A stretch of 64,000 nt of DNA from NCBI GenBank assembly GCA_958295815.1, contig OY282374.1, positions 4,306,682 through 4,370,681 of the forward strand, given 5' to 3'. The DNA comes from Candidatus Poribacteria bacterium. Lineage in GTDB: Bacteria; Poribacteria; WGA-4E; WGA-3G. The notes under the pieces were generated by a model, which saw only the letters and a list, made by a program, of their open reading frames with translations, was not told the DNA's origin and did no database searches. A program made the translations under genes and the position numbers. Positions 61,508 to 64,000 of this stretch are shown one piece after another; within the stretch, counting starts at the first letter, position 1; each line of letters starts with the position of its first letter.

Positions 61508-61532
61508 ATTGTACAATACGCTTCTTGTACAA
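61508..61532. promoter_or_regulatory. Paired TTGTACAA palindromes
   Basis: Two perfect 8-bp palindromes, TTGTACAA at 61509-61516 and 61525-61532, lie with centres 16 bases apart, between the cytochrome and the next lipoprotein gene. Spacing of about one and a half helical turns could fit a repressor. Another dyad, GATAGA-AATA-TCTATC, is at 61775-61790, 57 bases before the lipoprotein start. The rest of the 380-base gap shows no gene. Confidence 0.35.
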
Positions 61533-61846
61533 TTTATCTAATTTATGTAACCAACTCTCTTCCTATTCGTTGTATCAATAAGGTCTTTTGAACGATTATG
61601 GGTTCAGTGTGCAAACTCATTTTGACCGAAAGTGAGTGTCAATCTTCAGAACGCATTGAGTTTCAAAAAGTTCAGAGGCGCGCTTCTACGACATAAGAAC
61701 AAACAACGTGCCTAAAATCACAGAAACTATGAGATAATCGCTTCTCTCTGTGTGAAAGCCTATTTATTGATAAAGATAGAAATATCTATCAGTCTCAGAA
61801 CATACAAACGTTTTGCCAGATCTGAATATGAAGAGAGGATGGTGTC

Positions 61847-62374
61847 ATGAGAACATCTCAATTCCTTGGAGTATTTTTCTCGATTCTCCTAATTGGTTTT
61901 GTACTAAATTTGGCGAGTTGTGGTGGTAGTAACCTGAACAATCCAGTTTCAGATGTGGATACGACAACAGAGGGTAGCGAAACCAGCGACGATATCGTTG
62001 AACTTACACATAACCAAAACATAGAGGAACCGACGCAAATTACCGATCTTGACGTAACAATCACCGCCACAAAGAAAACGGTGAGCCCGGGTGAAGAAAC
62101 GGAACTTACAGCTTCGGTGAAGGGGGTTAGAGGTACCAGTGTCACGCTGAACTGGCTGAACATTACCAAATATGGTGAACTGTCCACTGTCGGTGAAAAT
62201 GCAGTTACTTGGACCGCTCCTGACACATTAAATGGAGCCAACGTTCAAGTTGAGGTTATCCAACTCGTTGTGACTGTAATTAGCGAAGTGGTTTCAGTCG
62301 GAGCATCTGGAATTGATACCGATACCCAAATTTTTTCAGAAACCAAAACGGTCTTGCTGACCGTTAGAGATTAG
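61847..62374 (+). CDS. Lipoprotein with Ig-like fold
   Basis: 175 residues. Lipobox LNLASC (Cys at residue 25) after a hydrophobic segment, then an acidic/Ser-Thr linker and one beta-sandwich (about residues 65-170). The pattern DVTITATKKTVSPGEETELTASV, then VTLNWLN and VTWTAPDTLNGANVQVEV is that of bacterial Ig-like modules. It is probably surface or periplasmic; no function assigned. AGAGAGG precedes the start. A LysM-M23 protein gene follows 87 bases after its stop. Confidence 0.78.
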   Translation: MRTSQFLGVFFSILLIGFVLNLASCGGSNLNNPVSDVDTTTEGSETSDDIVELTHNQNIEEPTQITDLDVTITATKKTVSPGEETELTASVKGVRGTSVTLNWLNITKYGELSTVGENAVTWTAPDTLNGANVQVEVIQLVVTVISEVVSVGASGIDTDTQIFSETKTVLLTVRD

Positions 62375-62461
62375 TTAGTAAAAGCAAACTCTGTAACACA
62401 TACTATACTTAATTTGCAGACAGAATTTGCTTTTATTTTACATTGTAGGGTATCAGATGAA

Positions 62462-63250
62462 ATGAAGAGAAATTTAGTTCGCATCTTTACAACTGTTTTG
62501 TTTGCTATCGCATTCTCTGGAACAGGATTAAACGCTGGTGTTCAGCAACATCTGGTTCAAAAAGGAGATACGTTGTGGGGAATATCCCGGAAGTATAAAG
62601 TTCCTCTCAAATCAATTGTTCAGGCTAACAGGATTAAACTAACCAAACGGTTACAAATCGGGGAGAAATTGCTGATTCCTGGAACAACTACTCAAGCTGG
62701 TGCTTGGTATGTTGTTAAAGCAGGCGACACTTTGTCCAGTATCGCACGTCTTTACAAAATTCCATGGAAGGACTTGCAGAGTTTCAACGGTATTTCCTCA
62801 CCTCGGAACCTTCAAATTGGTAGAAAAATTTGGATCCCAAACGGTGAGGACCCGTTTGCTTTTGCGAATCCACTCCGAGTCCCGTTAGTTGTGACCTCAA
62901 AGTACGGCTATCGACCACATCCTGTGACCCGTCGCTACCGGTTTCATGAGGGTGTAGATTTTCGTGCTGCTACCGGAACACGCGTATATGCTTCGAGAGC
63001 AGGTAAAGTGATTTTTGCTGGGCGGAGAGGCGGTTACGGTAAAATCGTCGGTATAGAACACGGGGACGATTTTACAACCTGGTACGGACACCTGTCGCGT
63101 ATCAGAGTAAAAGTTGGACAATGGGTGTCCCAAGGAAAGGTAATTGGTCTTTCAGGTAACACAGGGATTTCGACAGGACCGCACTTACATTTTGAAATTA
63201 GGTATAAAGGCAGAAGTGAAAAACCAACGCAGTATCTTACCATACAGTAA
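62462..63250 (+). CDS. LysM-M23 peptidoglycan endopeptidase
   Basis: 262 residues from the ATG at 62462 (an open frame upstream to 62414 lacks a ribosome site). A signal peptide (about residues 8-28) precedes two LysM motifs (VQKGDTLWGISRKYKVPL and VKAGDTLSSIARLYKIPW) and an M23 metallopeptidase with its zinc ligands: His and Asp in FHEGVDFRA, and HLHFE near the end, plus His in TWYGHLS. It cleaves peptidoglycan cross-bridges or acts as an activator, as in NlpD/EnvC types with intact ligands. The next gene starts 35 bases before its stop. Confidence 0.93.
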   Translation: MKRNLVRIFTTVLFAIAFSGTGLNAGVQQHLVQKGDTLWGISRKYKVPLKSIVQANRIKLTKRLQIGEKLLIPGTTTQAGAWYVVKAGDTLSSIARLYKIPWKDLQSFNGISSPRNLQIGRKIWIPNGEDPFAFANPLRVPLVVTSKYGYRPHPVTRRYRFHEGVDFRAATGTRVYASRAGKVIFAGRRGGYGKIVGIEHGDDFTTWYGHLSRIRVKVGQWVSQGKVIGLSGNTGISTGPHLHFEIRYKGRSEKPTQYLTIQ

Positions 63251-64000
63251 ACGGACCTGGCTCCTCCTAATCCCTATATTTCTCCTATTGTCATACTTTT
63301 TCAGTGAAAAAAACATTCGATCGGATTCACTCAACCTAAGACCTGAAGTTGGCACACGGGGGCTTGGGTTGAGTGGAGCATTTATTAGTAGTGCTGATGA
63401 TGCAACAAGCCCACTTTGGAACCCCGCAGGGCTCGCCGCGCTCCATCGTGGAAATCTTATTTATGATCTGTCCCAAGGTGCGTTCTCCCTCGCTTACCCC
63501 ATCAAATCCATCGGCACATTCGGTATAAATTTTCTCGATTTAAACGGCGGTGATCGGTTTCTGGTAGAACACACCTCCAATCCAATCGGTAGTTTTGAAC
63601 TGGGCAGCAATCAAGCCCTCCTCTCCTATGCAAGGAAGTTAGGTCCTTTGCAACTAGGTGCCAGCACAGGATACAGTCGCGCACCTTACTTCGGTAGCCG
63701 CTGGGCACAAAATTATGACATCGGCATGCTGACGGAACTCAACCCCTATCTTACAGTTGGCATGCGACTCCGTGATATTGCTGGTGTAACCATTCGACAC
63801 GAGAATGGGCAAGTTTTGCAAACTTTCGACCAACATTTCGCTCTCGGCGCAGCTCTGACCCCTCATCCAATTATTCGATGGCATAACCGGTTGAACATTA
63901 ACTCACCGGGTTTCGGCACAAGTTTAGAAATCGGAAATGAAACGATTACTGCTCGGGTCGGTTCAGCATTCTCTTTTGCTACTGATACTCCATCTCAATC
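63216..64000 (+). CDS. Outer-membrane beta-barrel protein (PorV/UPF0164-like), 3' end outside window
   Basis: The frame from a GTG at 63216 (inside the end of the LysM-M23 gene, overlap 35 bases) stays open to the right edge. It begins with a basic N-terminus and a hydrophobic signal segment (LLLIPIFLLLSYFF), then LRPEVGTRGLGLSGAFISSADDATSPLWNPAGLAAL, a pattern typical of PorV, FadL-like or UPF0164 outer-membrane barrels. Alternating strands such as LQLGASTGYSRAP and LTVGMRLRDIAGVTI follow. The function could be transport or anchoring of exported proteins; PorV-type proteins act in type IX secretion, but no other Por gene is in view. Homology is by pattern only. Confidence 0.78.
   Translation, partial: MKNQRSILPYSKRTWLLLIPIFLLLSYFFSEKNIRSDSLNLRPEVGTRGLGLSGAFISSADDATSPLWNPAGLAALHRGNLIYDLSQGAFSLAYPIKSIGTFGINFLDLNGGDRFLVEHTSNPIGSFELGSNQALLSYARKLGPLQLGASTGYSRAPYFGSRWAQNYDIGMLTELNPYLTVGMRLRDIAGVTIRHENGQVLQTFDQHFALGAALTPHPIIRWHNRLNINSPGFGTSLEIGNETITARVGSAFSFATDTPSQ

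Noticed and set aside
63216..64000. Type IX secretion system locus
   Set aside because: The partial barrel only resembles PorV by pattern; no PorT, SprA, PorU or gliding genes are in view, and the C-terminal tag found here does not look like the type IX signal domain.

Overview
The window looks like a chromosomal segment of an uncultured Gram-negative-type bacterium, most probably a member of (or close to) Candidatus Poribacteria. This is inferred from gene content, not from a marker-gene search. The supporting mix is five phytanoyl-CoA-dioxygenase-type (PhyH) oxygenases, a formylglycine sulfatase, six secreted LamG/DUF1080-like jelly-roll proteins, a DUF3857-transglutaminase protein, a zinc-ribbon/cyclase/AAA/TPR giant, a DUF6807 (PmoA-like) protein and abundant short dispersed repeats. 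Lipid A genes (lpxB, lpxK) and a PorV/FadL-like barrel argue for an outer membrane. I see no rRNA, phage, transposase or CRISPR array. Three tRNAs are present.

Layout. 1-9.7 kb: a 5'-truncated DUF3857/transglutaminase gene, MoxR ATPase, a family 2 glycosyltransferase, an 800-base repeat-filled gap, a damaged Crp-like regulator, an M28 peptidase, an HtrA-type protease and a TPR protein. 9.7-17.1 kb: the cyclase/AAA/TPR protein, a sugar isomerase-type TIM barrel and a large unknown membrane protein. 17.1-21.9 kb: argC-lpxB-lpxK on the minus strand and a fumarylacetoacetase-family gene. 21.9-26 kb: an Ig-like lipoprotein, a jelly-roll protein, a 33-bp tandem repeat array, a LarA-like gene and a LamG protein. 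26-32.4 kb (minus): three tandem HAD paralogues, queC, a jelly-roll protein, an MFS carrier and a NuoE-NuoF fusion.

32.6-50.4 kb is the accessory, glycan/organic-matter-oriented core: PhyH genes, DUF6807, a Gfo/Idh oxidoreductase, a NUDIX hydrolase, a metallopeptidase with a C-terminal VHL-like domain, two GH32-like proteins, a mannonate-dehydratase-like protein, duplicated LamG proteins and a sulfatase. 50.4-56.2 kb: a MurJ-like flippase, a GDPD-type phosphodiesterase, an NtrC-type regulator, a luciferase-like monooxygenase and an aldo/keto reductase. 56.3-64 kb: tRNA-Leu and initiator tRNA, a jelly-roll protein plus PhyH, a tRNA(CAU) directly before tilS-hpt, a dihaem cytochrome c, a lipoprotein, a LysM-M23 endopeptidase and the start of an outer-membrane barrel gene.

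The most novel signal is a short C-terminal motif, roughly V-[EQD]-P-x-[GD]-K-L-x3-W-[AG]-x-[ILV]-K, within the last 17-21 residues of six otherwise different secreted proteins; it behaves like an undescribed C-terminal tag. Other items worth a look are a PhyH protein with an H-x-G instead of H-x-D iron motif, a covarying hairpin repeat family, GH32-like proteins lacking the usual acid/base Glu, and a duplication that carried the tail of the upstream gene with it.
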